Shown piece by piece: positions 1-7,157 of a stretch of 36,022 bases of DNA (position 1 is its first letter; every line of letters begins with the position of its first letter). Under the pieces are notes generated by a model. That model did not search any database. It had not been told where the DNA came from and saw only the letters and a program-made list of their open reading frames with translations. Origin of the DNA: Kitasatospora aureofaciens (lineage in GTDB: Bacteria > Actinomycetota > Actinomycetes > Streptomycetales > Streptomycetaceae); contig NZ_JPRF03000059.1 of assembly GCF_001188955.3 (NCBI RefSeq), positions 1-36,022 of the forward strand, written 5' to 3'. The translations under genes and the position numbers were made by a program.

Positions 1-2217
1 CGACACCTGGCGCTGCTGGCGCGGCGTCGGGGCGACCCCGCGCTGCTGCTTGCCCGGGCCGCCGGGGCCCGGACGGCCGGGGGTCCGGCGCTCGGCGGAG
101 TTGGTGACGTCGACCGGGAGCATGACCAGCGCGGTGGTGCCGCCGGAGTCGCTCGGGCGCAGCTGGATCCGGATGCCGTGTCGCAGGGACAGGCGGCCGA
201 CCACGAAGAGACCCATGCGGCGGGAGACGGAGACGTCCACCGTCGGCGGGTTGGCCAGGCGCTCGTTGATGTCGGCGAGGTCGTCCGGGCTGAGGCCGAT
301 GCCGGTGTCGTGGATCTCGACCAGCACCCGGCCGTCGGGCAGGGCGTGGCCGGTGACCCGGACGCGGGTCTGCGGGCTGGAGAAGGAGGTGGCGTTCTCC
401 AGCAGCTCGGCGAGCAGGTGGACGAGGTCGTTGACGACGCGGCCGGCGACCTCGGCCGACGGTACGGCGGCGAGCTCGATGCGCTCGTACTGCTCCACCT
501 CGGAGGCGGCGGCGCGGAGCACGTCGACCAGCGGGACGGGTCGGGTCCAGCGGCGGCCCGGGTCCTCACCGGCGAGGACGAGGAGGTTCTCACCGTTGCG
601 GCGCATGCGGGTCGCGAGGTGGTCCAGCTTGAACAGGTTGGCCAGCTGGTCCGGGTCGGCCTCGCGGCTCTCCAGCTCGGAGATGAGCGAGAGCTGGCGC
701 TGGATGAGGCCCTGGCTGCGGCGCGAGAGGTTGGTGAACATCGCGTTGATGTTGCCTCGCAGGAGGGCCTGCTCGGCGGCGAGGCGGACGGCCTCGCTGT
801 GCACCATGTCGAACGCGTGGGCCACGTGGCCGATCTCGTCGGTCGAGTCGACGGCGACCGGCTCGACCGTGGTGTCGACGTCGTGCGGGTCGCTCTCGGA
901 GAGCGTCTTGACCAGCTCGGGCAGGCGCCGCTCCGCGACGTCCTCGGCCGCCTTCTGCAGACGGGTCAGCGAGCGCACCATCGAGCGGGCGATCAGACCG
1001 GCGCCGCCGAGGGCGACGAGCAGGGTCAGGGCGACCGCGGCACCGATGATCAGGGCCTCGGTGTCGGCCTGGGACTGCAGGTCCTGGGCCTTTCCGTCGA
1101 GGTCCTCGATCAGCTTGGACTCGATCCGGCGCTCGGCGGTGATCTTGGTGCTGGCCTTCTCGTACCAGTCCTTGTACGTGACCGGCTCGGTCTGGTGGAT
1201 GCCGCCCGGCTGGAGGATCGAGCGCGAGTAGCGGTCGGCCTCGGCGACCACGTTGTTGTAGCTCAGCTGGCCGCGCAGGTTGTCCAGGTCGTGCGCGGAG
1301 TAGATGTTGTTGAAGCCGTTGAGCGCGTTGTCGTACGTGGTGCGCAGGCGGATGCCGAAGGACTCGTCGCTCGCGCTCAGGTCCGGGGCCTTGGGGTTGG
1401 CCAGACCGGCGCTGATCAGCGCGCGCTGCTGCGAGGTGGCGTCCTTGGCCAGCGAGAACTGCTGCAGGGCGCGGGTGGCGACCAGCAGGTCCTTGTTGTT
1501 GGAGGCGAGCGCGATGTCCTGGGTGATGTCCAGCAGGTCGCGGATGATCACGTCGTACGCGGTGATCGTCGCCTGGATGTTCTGGTTGTTCTGGTACGGC
1601 GTGTTGCGCGCGTCCGCGATCGAGTTCAGGTCCTTGCGGATCTGGAACAGCAGCGCCTTCCCACCGGAGAGTTCGAGGTTCTCGAACTTGTCCGACGAGG
1701 CGGTGAAGGTGCGGCTGAGGTCGTCGGTGGACTTGCGGGCCGCGACGATCTCGTCGTCCAGCGGGGCGTTCGGCTTGTTGGTGATGTAGCCGGCGCTGAT
1801 GTCGCGCTCGGTCTGCAGGGCGTCCGCGAGGTTGGTCGCCTTCTTGGCCAGGTCGGACAGGTTGGCCATCTGGGCGAGTTGCTGCGAGTTCTCCATCGAG
1901 GTCTGGATGCGCAGGCCACCGAGGACCAGCGAGACCAGGACGGGCAGCGCGAGCAGGGCGATCAGGCGGGTGCGGATGCGCCAGTTGCGCATCGCGAGCC
2001 GGCTCAGACCGGTGGCGCGGCGCCTGGTCAGGGTGGTCCGCAGCTTGTCCCGGGTGGACTTCTGCTCCTGGCCGTCGTCCTCCGGGCGGCCGGGGGCCTC
2101 GGGCGTCACCGGGTCGGCCGGGCCGCCGGGGGCCGCCGCCTGCTGGGGGGCTGCCACAGGCTCGCGCGACTCCGGGTCACCCGCGGCGCCGCTACCCCTT
2201 TTGAAACGTCCCTGCAC
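1..2217 (-). CDS. cvnA1: Nitrate/nitrite-sensing-domain sensor histidine kinase heading a conservon (CvnA type), 3' end outside window
   Basis: An open frame of 739 codons reads to the left edge without a stop, so the C-terminus is missing. The start is the only in-frame start codon (GTG 2217) after an in-frame TAG near 2336, with AGAGG about 11 bases upstream. Order seen: a basic/acidic N-terminal tail (residues 1-80), a membrane segment (about 84-101), an extracytoplasmic helical sensor region with the look of the NIT nitrate/nitrite-sensing family (about 105-380), a second membrane segment (about 383-405), a HAMP-like linker, a region around 492-546 (LIQRQLSLISELE, then HLATRMRRNGENLLVL) in place of a classical phospho-acceptor H-box, and a GHKL ATPase domain with the N-box ELLENA near residue 600. 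Known for the family: such kinases form membrane complexes with roadblock (CvnB), DUF742 (CvnC) and Ras-like GTPase (CvnD) partners encoded just downstream, here beyond the left edge. The family is clear. The symbol rests on position next to gltX as remembered from S. coelicolor. Confidence 0.85.
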   Translation of the reverse strand, partial: MQGRFKRGSGAAGDPESREPVAAPQQAAAPGGPADPVTPEAPGRPEDDGQEQKSTRDKLRTTLTRRRATGLSRLAMRNWRIRTRLIALLALPVLVSLVLGGLRIQTSMENSQQLAQMANLSDLAKKATNLADALQTERDISAGYITNKPNAPLDDEIVAARKSTDDLSRTFTASSDKFENLELSGGKALLFQIRKDLNSIADARNTPYQNNQNIQATITAYDVIIRDLLDITQDIALASNNKDLLVATRALQQFSLAKDATSQQRALISAGLANPKAPDLSASDESFGIRLRTTYDNALNGFNNIYSAHDLDNLRGQLSYNNVVAEADRYSRSILQPGGIHQTEPVTYKDWYEKASTKITAERRIESKLIEDLDGKAQDLQSQADTEALIIGAAVALTLLVALGGAGLIARSMVRSLTRLQKAAEDVAERRLPELVKTLSESDPHDVDTTVEPVAVDSTDEIGHVAHAFDMVHSEAVRLAAEQALLRGNINAMFTNLSRRSQGLIQRQLSLISELESREADPDQLANLFKLDHLATRMRRNGENLLVLAGEDPGRRWTRPVPLVDVLRAAASEVEQYERIELAAVPSAEVAGRVVNDLVHLLAELLENATSFSSPQTRVRVTGHALPDGRVLVEIHDTGIGLSPDDLADINERLANPPTVDVSVSRRMGLFVVGRLSLRHGIRIQLRPSDSGGTTALVMLPVDVTNSAERRTPGRPGPGGPGKQQRGVAPTPRQQRQVS

Positions 2218-2795
2218 TGGCGTCGCAACCTCTGGACCGGGCGTCCCGCCGCGTCGCCACGGCCTGGACGGTGTCGAGTTTCCATCCGCACCCCGGCCGG
2301 TCCGGGAGAGCGGGTCACCGGGGTGGACTGCTCCCTACCCACGGTCCGTGGCATTCCAGCACAGCGAGGGAATCCCAACAAGGGCCGCCGGGACCGGCCG
2401 CCGGGTACTACCGACCGCACGCACGTTCTCACTGACTGTGCGGTAACCGGACCGGAATACCGCCTTTTTCGGACACTCGCCGGATACATGCCAACGTGGC
2501 CCGAGATCGACAAGAGTCGCAGACCTGCCGGAGTGCCCCTTATGCGCGGAATGTCGGAAAATTCCGATGCGGCGAAATGTCGGTTATCGGTAATTTGTGC
2601 GTCAATTTGTGGCCAAAATCACAGACGAATGTGTAGCTTTGGTCACGGCCTCTGTGGAATGAGATCTCGTAATCTGGCTGTCTCCGGAGCACGGCCCTGA
2701 CCAGCCTGCCCAGAACCCCTCCGAATCAATCGGAACCACTCCGGCCGGTGCAGATCCCTGGCGGTCCGCCCGGCCACGACCACGAGGTGCTCTCG
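2218..2795. promoter_or_regulatory. Divergent regulatory gap between cvnA1 and the 72-residue gene
   Basis: 578 bases without a supportable gene. The part at about 2440-2680 is clearly more A/T-rich than its surroundings, as expected for promoters serving both flanking, divergently read genes. It holds an inverted repeat TCGGAA-AA-TTCCGA (2554-2567), and ATGTCGG occurs twice (from 2551 and from 2577). I could not assign convincing -10/-35 pairs. Open frames crossing this gap have poor third-position GC and look like chance. Confidence 0.5.
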
Positions 2796-3014
2796 ATGTC
2801 CCTGGCGAAGAAGGCCACCAAGTCCACGCTGTCCTGCCGCTCGACGGCGAACCCGCGCCGGACCACGCTGGCCTCGGTCGAGGACTTCAGCAAGATCCCG
2901 GGCGCCCGCAAGCCCGAGGACGTCGTCACCTACGGCACCGAGCTGCCGGCCGTCACGGCGAACCCGCGCCGCACCCAGCTGATGGTCGCCCCGGTGGTCA
3001 CCGTCCGGGACTGA
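2796..3014 (+). CDS. Unrecognised 72-residue basic protein with duplicated TANPRRT motif
   Basis: ATG at 2796 is preceded by GAGGTG at a good ribosome-binding distance. Nearly every codon ends in G or C, as in neighbouring real genes, and a strong terminator hairpin follows the stop, so I believe this is a gene. A longer reading from 2748 has no ribosome binding site. The product is small and basic at its N-terminus (MSLAKKATKS). It has one cysteine (Cys14) and no signal peptide or membrane segment. TANPRRT occurs twice, at residues 17-23 and 54-60. The segment between is more polar and acidic (SVEDFSKIPGARKPEDV), and the C-terminus is hydrophobic (LMVAPVVTV). I do not recognise the family and offer no function. 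It stands alone as a transcription unit between a divergent kinase and the next operon. Confidence 0.7.
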   Translation: MSLAKKATKSTLSCRSTANPRRTTLASVEDFSKIPGARKPEDVVTYGTELPAVTANPRRTQLMVAPVVTVRD

Positions 3015-3032
3015 TCCGGCCAGCGCTCCGCC

Positions 3033-3074
3033 GAGGGCGCCGTGGACCCTGCGCGCGGGGTTCACGGCGCCCTC
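3033..3074 (+). terminator. Strong hairpin terminator after the 72-residue gene
   Basis: A 17-bp stem with one G-U pair: GAGGGCGCCGTGGACCC pairs with GGGTTCACGGCGCCCTC around an 8-base loop, beginning 18 bases after the stop. There is no U-tract, which is usual for Streptomyces terminators. Confidence 0.85.
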
Positions 3075-3251
3075 GTGCTGCGTCCCGCCGGTTTCCACCC
3101 CAACCACGCTGAACAGGGGCAAAGCGGTCGGGAGGGGCCCCACGCGATAGCCTGGACGTCGATTGACGGGGCCGCGCCCGGTGCGGGCGAGGCGCCCGCG
3201 CAGCGCCCGGGGGCGCCCCGGGCGGCCGACGAAGCGAGGGGTAGCCCAGCC

Positions 3252-4052
3252 GTGCGCATTGCCAGGTTTTCCGTTCGGGAAGGGAGCCCTGCCGCCGGCA
3301 GCGTCTCCTTCGGCGTGGTCGAGGGGGACCCTTCCCGGCCCGACTCGCTGGTCGTCCACGAGCTGGCCGGCCACCCGTTCGGCCAACCCCAGCCCACCGG
3401 CGAGAGCTACCGCTTCCAGGACGTCAGGCTGCTCAGCCCGATGCTCCCCAACAAGATCGTGGCGGTCGGCCGCAACTACGCGGCCCACGCGGCCGAGCTG
3501 GGCAACGAGGTCCCGGACGTCCCGCTCACCTTCTTCAAGCCGTCCACCTCGGTGATCGGCCCGACCGAGAACATCGCGTACCCGCCGTTCTCCTCCGACG
3601 TCCACCACGAGGCCGAACTCGCCGTCGTGATCGGCCGGATGTGCCGCGAGGTGCCGCTGGACCGGGTGCCCGAGGTGATCCTCGGCTACACCTGCGCCAA
3701 CGACGTCACCGCCCGGGACGTCCAGCAGCGCGAGGGCCAGTGGGCGCGGGCCAAGGGCTTCGACACCGCCTGCCCGCTGGGGCCGTGGATCGAGACCGAC
3801 CTGGACCCGGGCGACCTCGCCATCACCTGCACGGTCAACGGCGAGCTCCGCCAGACCGGCCGCACCTCCCTGATGGTCCGCTCGGTCGCCGAGCTGATCG
3901 TCCACATCTCCGAGGCCATGACGCTGCTGCCCGGCGACGTCATCCTCACCGGCACGCCCGCAGGGGTGGGCCCGCTCAACGTCGGCGACGAGGTCGCCGT
4001 CTCCATCGAAGGCATCGGCACTCTCACCAACAAGGTGATCAAGCGTGGCTAA
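3252..4052 (+). CDS. Fumarylacetoacetate hydrolase (FAH) family protein
   Basis: 266 residues. GTG 3252 is preferred because GAGGGG lies about 10 bases upstream; an upstream in-frame ATG at 3042 would add a low-complexity stretch overlapping the preceding terminator hairpin. The N-terminal part (1-65) is a variable lead. The FAH catalytic fold follows, beginning at NKIVAVGRNYAAHAAE. Metal-ligand residues of the family are present: Glu120 and Glu122 in HHEAELAVVIG, and Asp151 in CANDVTARD. FFKP, KGFDTACPLGPW and the C-terminal ILTGTPAGVGP are further signatures. Family members cleave or decarboxylate C-C bonds of acylpyruvates, oxaloacetate or ring-opened aromatic products with Mg2+/Mn2+; the substrate here cannot be told. 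The last 8 bases overlap gltX, so the two are very probably co-transcribed and translationally coupled. Confidence 0.9.
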   Translation: MRIARFSVREGSPAAGSVSFGVVEGDPSRPDSLVVHELAGHPFGQPQPTGESYRFQDVRLLSPMLPNKIVAVGRNYAAHAAELGNEVPDVPLTFFKPSTSVIGPTENIAYPPFSSDVHHEAELAVVIGRMCREVPLDRVPEVILGYTCANDVTARDVQQREGQWARAKGFDTACPLGPWIETDLDPGDLAITCTVNGELRQTGRTSLMVRSVAELIVHISEAMTLLPGDVILTGTPAGVGPLNVGDEVAVSIEGIGTLTNKVIKRG

Positions 4053-5544
4053 CACTGACCCGGCCGTCCGGGTTCGCTTCTGTCCGTCCCCGACCGGCAA
4101 CCCCCACGTGGGCATGGTCCGCACCGCCCTGTTCAACTGGGCCTATGCGCGCCACACCGGCGGCACCATGGTCTTCCGGATCGAGGACACCGACTCCGCC
4201 CGCGACTCCGAGGAGTCGTACACCCAGCTGCTCGACGCCATGAGCTGGCTCGGGCTCGACTGGGACGAGGGTCCGGAGGTCGGCGGCCCGCACGCGCCGT
4301 ACCGCCAGTCGGAGCGGATGGACATCTACGCCGACGTCGCCCGCCGTCTGCACGAGGCCGGCCACGCCTACCACTGCTACTGCAGCACCGAGGAGCTGGA
4401 CGCCCGCCGCGAGGCAGCCCGCGCGGCCGGCAAGCCCTCCGGCTACGACGGCCACTGCCGGAATCTGACCGACGACCAGGTCGCGGTCTACAAGCTGGAG
4501 AGGCGCGAGCCGATCCTGCGCTTCCGGATGCCCGACCGGACCATCTCCTTCGACGACCTGGTCCGCGGCACCCTGACCTTCGAGCCGGAGAACGTGCCGG
4601 ACTACGGCATCGTCCGGGCCAACGGCGCCCCGCTGTACACCCTGGTCAACCCGGTGGACGACGCCCTGATGGGCATCACCCACGTGCTGCGCGGCGAGGA
4701 CCTGCTGTCCTCCACCCCGCGGCAGATCGCGCTGTACGCGGCACTCGCCGAGATCGGCGTGGGCACCGGCGCCACCCCGCGCTTCGGCCACCTGCCGTAC
4801 GTGATGGGCGAGGGCAACAAGAAGCTCTCCAAGCGCGACCCGCAGTCCTCGCTCAACCTGTACCGCGAGCGCGGCTTCATCCGCGAGGGCCTGCTCAACT
4901 ACCTGTCCCTGCTGGGCTGGTCGCTGGCCGAGGACCGCGACCTGTTCGACATGGACGAGATGGTCGCCGCCTTCGACGTCACCAAGGTGAACTCCAACCC
5001 GGCCCGCTTCGACCTGAAGAAGTGCGAGGCGATCAACGCCGAGCACGTCCGCAGGCTGGCCCCGGAGGACTTCGTCCGGCGCCTGGTGCCGTTCCTCCAG
5101 GGCCCCGGCCTGCTGCCGGCCGAGCCGACCGCCGAGCAGATGGACCTGCTCGCCCGGATCGCGCCGCTCACCCAGGAGCGGATGGTCGTGCTGAGCGAGA
5201 TCGTGAACATGGCCGGCTTCCTGTTCGTCGACCCGGCCGACTTCACCGTCGACCCGGACGACGCCGCCAAGGTGCTGACCGCGGACGCCCGCCCGGTGCT
5301 GGAGGCCAGCGTCAAGGCGCTGGAGGAGCTCGCGGACTTCACTCCGGAGCCGATCCAGGCCGCGCTGCGCGAGGCGCTGGTGGAGGGCCTGGGCATCAAG
5401 CCCAAGTTCGCCTTCACGCCGCTGCGGGTGGCCGTCACGGGCCGCCGGGTCTCGCCGCCGCTGTTCGAGTCGATGGAGCTGCTCGGCCGCCCCGAGACGC
5501 TCCGCCGGCTGCGCTCCGCCCTGGACGCCCTCCCGGCCGCCTGA
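4045..5544 (+). CDS. gltX: Glutamyl-tRNA synthetase
   Basis: 499 residues, class I aminoacyl-tRNA synthetase that loads glutamate on tRNA. The start GTG 4045 lies inside the end of the FAH-family gene (8-base overlap). Motifs: the HIGH-equivalent in RFCPSPTGNPHVGM, a Cys-x-Cys pair in YHCYCSTEELDA with a later HCR, and the KMSKS-equivalent KLSKR at residues 260-264. The C-terminal half is the helical anticodon-binding region. Known: actinobacteria generally lack GlnRS, so GluRS is non-discriminating and also mischarges tRNA-Gln for conversion by GatCAB. The tRNA-Gln and tRNA-Glu genes lying directly downstream fit that shared substrate role. A 13-bp terminator hairpin follows the stop, so the tRNAs are a separate unit. 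Confidence 0.97.
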   Translation: MANTDPAVRVRFCPSPTGNPHVGMVRTALFNWAYARHTGGTMVFRIEDTDSARDSEESYTQLLDAMSWLGLDWDEGPEVGGPHAPYRQSERMDIYADVARRLHEAGHAYHCYCSTEELDARREAARAAGKPSGYDGHCRNLTDDQVAVYKLERREPILRFRMPDRTISFDDLVRGTLTFEPENVPDYGIVRANGAPLYTLVNPVDDALMGITHVLRGEDLLSSTPRQIALYAALAEIGVGTGATPRFGHLPYVMGEGNKKLSKRDPQSSLNLYRERGFIREGLLNYLSLLGWSLAEDRDLFDMDEMVAAFDVTKVNSNPARFDLKKCEAINAEHVRRLAPEDFVRRLVPFLQGPGLLPAEPTAEQMDLLARIAPLTQERMVVLSEIVNMAGFLFVDPADFTVDPDDAAKVLTADARPVLEASVKALEELADFTPEPIQAALREALVEGLGIKPKFAFTPLRVAVTGRRVSPPLFESMELLGRPETLRRLRSALDALPAA

Positions 5545-5571
5545 GGCCGTGCGGACGGGCCGCTGAGCAGC

Positions 5572-5602
5572 CCGCGGGCCCGGCTCCATGCCGGGCCCGC
5601 GG
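5572..5602 (+). terminator. Terminator hairpin after gltX
   Basis: A perfect 13-bp stem, CCGCGGGCCCGGC with its complement around the loop TCCAT, 27 bases after the gltX stop. It separates gltX transcription from the tRNA promoter downstream. Confidence 0.85.
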
Positions 5603-5655
5603 TGCACCCGGAGGCCACGGGACGGCCTCCCGGCCGCTGCCTGCGGTTATCGATT

Positions 5656-5684
5656 TTGGAGCCAGGGCAGACGTCGGGTAATGT
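5656..5684 (+). promoter_or_regulatory. Probable promoter of the tRNA cluster
   Basis: -35 TTGGAG (5656-5661) and -10 TAATGT (5679-5684) with the ideal 17-base spacing, lying between the gltX terminator and the first tRNA. The inferred leader of about 100 bases before the first tRNA contains small hairpins (AGGCG-CAA-CGCCT at 5752-5764; CCCC-GCA-GGGG near 5772) that could guide 5' processing. Confidence 0.6.
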
Positions 5685-5793
5685 TCTTTCTGCGCCGCCC
5701 GGGAGGGAACGGACGAGGGAGCGAAAGCCCCTCGGAACGGGACCGACCGAGAGGCGCAACGCCTGAGAAGGCCCCGCAGGGGTTCAACTCTGG

Positions 5794-5865
5794 TGGGGTA
5801 TGGTGTAATTGGCAGCACGACTGATTCTGGTTCAGTTAGTCTAGGTTCGAGTCCTGGTACCCCAG
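5794..5865 (+). tRNA. tRNA-Gln (CTG anticodon), copy 1
   Basis: A 72-base cloverleaf: acceptor TGGGGTA/TACCCCA with discriminator G, anticodon stem ACTGA/TCAGT around TTCTGGT with anticodon CTG (5827-5829), and T arm with TTCGAGT. The 3' CCA is not encoded. U1-A72 is the pair known to mark bacterial tRNA-Gln for the GatCAB amidotransferase. First gene of a five-tRNA cluster. Confidence 0.97.
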
Positions 5866-5913
5866 CGCTGTACGATCGGCAACGGTCGCACCGCAGTACA
5901 AATGAAGATCCAA

Positions 5914-5986
5914 GCCCCCGTTGTGTAGCGGCCTAGCACGCTGCCCTCTCACGGCAGTAGCGCCGGTTCGAATCCGGTCGGGGGTA
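5914..5986 (+). tRNA. tRNA-Glu (CTC anticodon), copy 1
   Basis: A 73-base cloverleaf: acceptor GCCCCCG with CGGGGGT (position 1 to 72 is a G-U wobble), discriminator A, anticodon stem CTGCC/GGCAG and loop CTCTCAC with anticodon CTC (5948-5950), T loop TTCGAAT. CCA is not encoded. The sequence is identical to the two following copies. Confidence 0.97.
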
Positions 5987-5988
5987 CT

Positions 5989-6004
5989 GATCCCGCAAGG
6001 GATC
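5989..6004 (+). other. GCAA-tetraloop hairpin between tRNA-Glu copies 1 and 2
   Basis: GATCCC-GCAA-GGGATC: a perfect 6-bp stem closed by a GNRA-type tetraloop, lying in the 27-base spacer. A matching hairpin occurs in the next spacer, so it is probably a processing element of the polycistronic tRNA transcript. Confidence 0.6.
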
Positions 6005-6013
6005 ACCTGGAAA

Positions 6014-6086
6014 GCCCCCGTTGTGTAGCGGCCTAGCACGCTGCCCTCTCACGGCAGTAGCGCCGGTTCGAATCCGGTCGGGGGTA
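6014..6086 (+). tRNA. tRNA-Glu (CTC anticodon), copy 2
   Basis: Base-for-base the same as copy 1, beginning exactly 100 bases after it; anticodon CTC at 6048-6050. CCA is not encoded. Confidence 0.97.
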
Positions 6087-6088
6087 CT

Positions 6089-6104
6089 GGTCCCGCAAGG
6101 GATC
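6089..6104 (+). other. GCAA-tetraloop hairpin between tRNA-Glu copies 2 and 3
   Basis: GGTCCC-GCAA-GGGATC. Relative to the preceding spacer the base change A to G is tolerated as a G-U pair, and an outer CTGG/CCAG pairing is possible, so the hairpin is kept although the spacer sequence and length (26 bases) differ slightly. Confidence 0.55.
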
Positions 6105-6112
6105 GCCAGGAA

Positions 6113-6185
6113 GCCCCCGTTGTGTAGCGGCCTAGCACGCTGCCCTCTCACGGCAGTAGCGCCGGTTCGAATCCGGTCGGGGGTA
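6113..6185 (+). tRNA. tRNA-Glu (CTC anticodon), copy 3
   Basis: Same sequence as copies 1 and 2, starting 99 bases after copy 2; anticodon CTC at 6147-6149. CCA is not encoded. Confidence 0.97.
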
Positions 6186-6234
6186 CTTCAGAGCAGGAAG
6201 CCGGTGGGCTCGCCCATCGGCCCTTGCTTTGTGT

Positions 6235-6306
6235 TGGGGTATGGTGTAATTGGCAGCACGAGTGATTCTGGTTCATTTAGTCTAGGTTCGAGTCCTGGTA
6301 CCCCAG
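6235..6306 (+). tRNA. tRNA-Gln (CTG anticodon), copy 2, variant anticodon stem
   Basis: A 72-base cloverleaf with anticodon CTG (6268-6270). It differs from copy 1 at two positions I can see, both in the same base pair of the anticodon stem: C5821-G5835 in copy 1 is G6262-T6276 here (AGTGA/TCATT), so pairing is kept as G-U. CCA is not encoded. Last gene of the cluster. Confidence 0.96.
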
Positions 6307-6318
6307 CCAGTAAATGGA

Positions 6319-6348
6319 AAGGCCCCGCCCGGCGGGGTCTTTTTTGTT
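6319..6348 (+). terminator. Rho-independent terminator of the tRNA cluster
   Basis: The stem GGCCCCGC/GCGGGGTC is followed by TTTTTTGTTT, a classic U-tract that is uncommon in this genome context, 12 bases after the last tRNA. Confidence 0.9.
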
Positions 6349-6368
6349 TCCGTCCCCGAATGCTTTCG

Positions 6369-6400
6369 AAGGGCCCCGCTCGGAGTCGAGCGGGGCCCTT
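6369..6400. terminator. Second, probably bidirectional terminator between tRNA cluster and ndgR
   Basis: A perfect 14-bp stem AAGGGCCCCGCTCG with its complement around GAGT, followed by TCGTTTT on the plus strand. It lies between the convergent tRNA cluster and ndgR and can serve both, backing up the first terminator and ending ndgR transcripts from the minus strand. Confidence 0.8.
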
Positions 6401-6437
6401 TCGTTTTCGGCGGGGGAGTGGGGGAGGGGTGGGCGGG

Positions 6438-7151
6438 TCAGCTCCGGCGCAGCGCCTCGGTGAGCCGGTTCGCGGCCTCGATGATGGCCTGGGCGTGCAG
6501 CCGGCCCGGGTGGCGGGTCAGGCGCTCGATCGGGCCGGAGACGGAGACGGCGGCCACCACGCGGTTGGAGGGGCCGCGCACGGGCGCGGAGACGGACGCC
6601 ACGCCCGGCTCCCGCTCGCCGATCGACTGGGCCCAGCCGCGCCGCCGGACGCCGCTCAGCGCGGTGGCGGTGAAGCGGGCGCCCTGGAGACCGCGGTGGA
6701 GCCGCTCGGGCTCCTCCCAGGCCAGCAGGACCTGGGCGGCCGAGCCGGCCTTCATCGGCAGGGTGCTGCCGACCGGGACGGTGTCCCGCAGGCCGGAGAG
6801 CCGCTCGGCGGCGGCTACGCAGATCCGCATCTCGCCCTGGCGGCGGTAGAGCTGTGCGCTCTCGCCGGTGACGTCGCGCAGGTGGGTCAGGACCGGGCCC
6901 GCGGTGGCGAGCAGCCGGTCCTCGCCCGCCGCGGCGGAGAGTTCGGACAGGCGGGGGCCGAGGATGAAACGCCCCTGCATGTCCCTGGTGACCAGACGGT
7001 GGTGTTCGAGTGCGACGGCGAGTCTGTGGGCCGTGGGGCGCGCCAGACCGGTGGCGGCGACCAGCCCCGCCAACGTGGCGGGGCCCGACTCCAGTGCGCT
7101 CAGCACCAGAGCGGCCTTGTCGAGAACGCCGACGCCGCTAGTGTTGTCCAT
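6438..7151 (-). CDS. ndgR: IclR-family regulator NdgR/AreB, divergent to leuCD
   Basis: 237 residues. The winged HTH occupies about residues 8-65 (LVAATGLARPTAHRLAVALE as recognition region); the remainder is the IclR effector-binding domain. ATG 7151 is the start and has no ribosome-binding sequence before it, so a leaderless or very short-leader mRNA is likely. Known: NdgR in S. coelicolor and AreB in S. clavuligerus are IclR-type proteins encoded divergently from leuCD; they control leucine/branched-chain and other amino acid genes and influence antibiotic production. The divergent leuCD here makes the orthology secure. The palindrome at 7158-7169 right before its start suggests autoregulation (inference). 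Confidence 0.92.
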   Translation of the reverse strand: MDNTSGVGVLDKAALVLSALESGPATLAGLVAATGLARPTAHRLAVALEHHRLVTRDMQGRFILGPRLSELSAAAGEDRLLATAGPVLTHLRDVTGESAQLYRRQGEMRICVAAAERLSGLRDTVPVGSTLPMKAGSAAQVLLAWEEPERLHRGLQGARFTATALSGVRRRGWAQSIGEREPGVASVSAPVRGPSNRVVAAVSVSGPIERLTRHPGRLHAQAIIEAANRLTEALRRS

Positions 7152-7157
7152 GCCCTA

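Noticed and set aside
178..2700. Long plus-strand open frame opposite the sensor kinase
   Set aside because: The minus-strand frame shows NIT, HAMP and ATPase features and correct codon bias; the plus-strand product is compositionally a shadow.
2796..3014. RiPP (lanthipeptide or thiopeptide) precursor
   Set aside because: Only one cysteine, no leader/core boundary and no modifying enzymes or transporters nearby.
5690..5793. T-box or other riboswitch in the tRNA leader
   Set aside because: No T-box core sequence or antiterminator is visible, and the downstream genes are tRNAs rather than a synthetase or transporter.
5914..6185. CRISPR-like array (three identical units with near-equal spacing)
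   Set aside because: The repeated units are complete tRNA-Glu cloverleaves, and the spacers are similar to each other, unlike CRISPR spacers.
5794..6306. tRNA cluster as an integration site for a mobile element
   Set aside because: No integrase, no partial tRNA copy flanking an insert, and the neighbouring genes are ordinary core genes. The repeated tRNAs are complete functional genes, not attachment-site duplicates.
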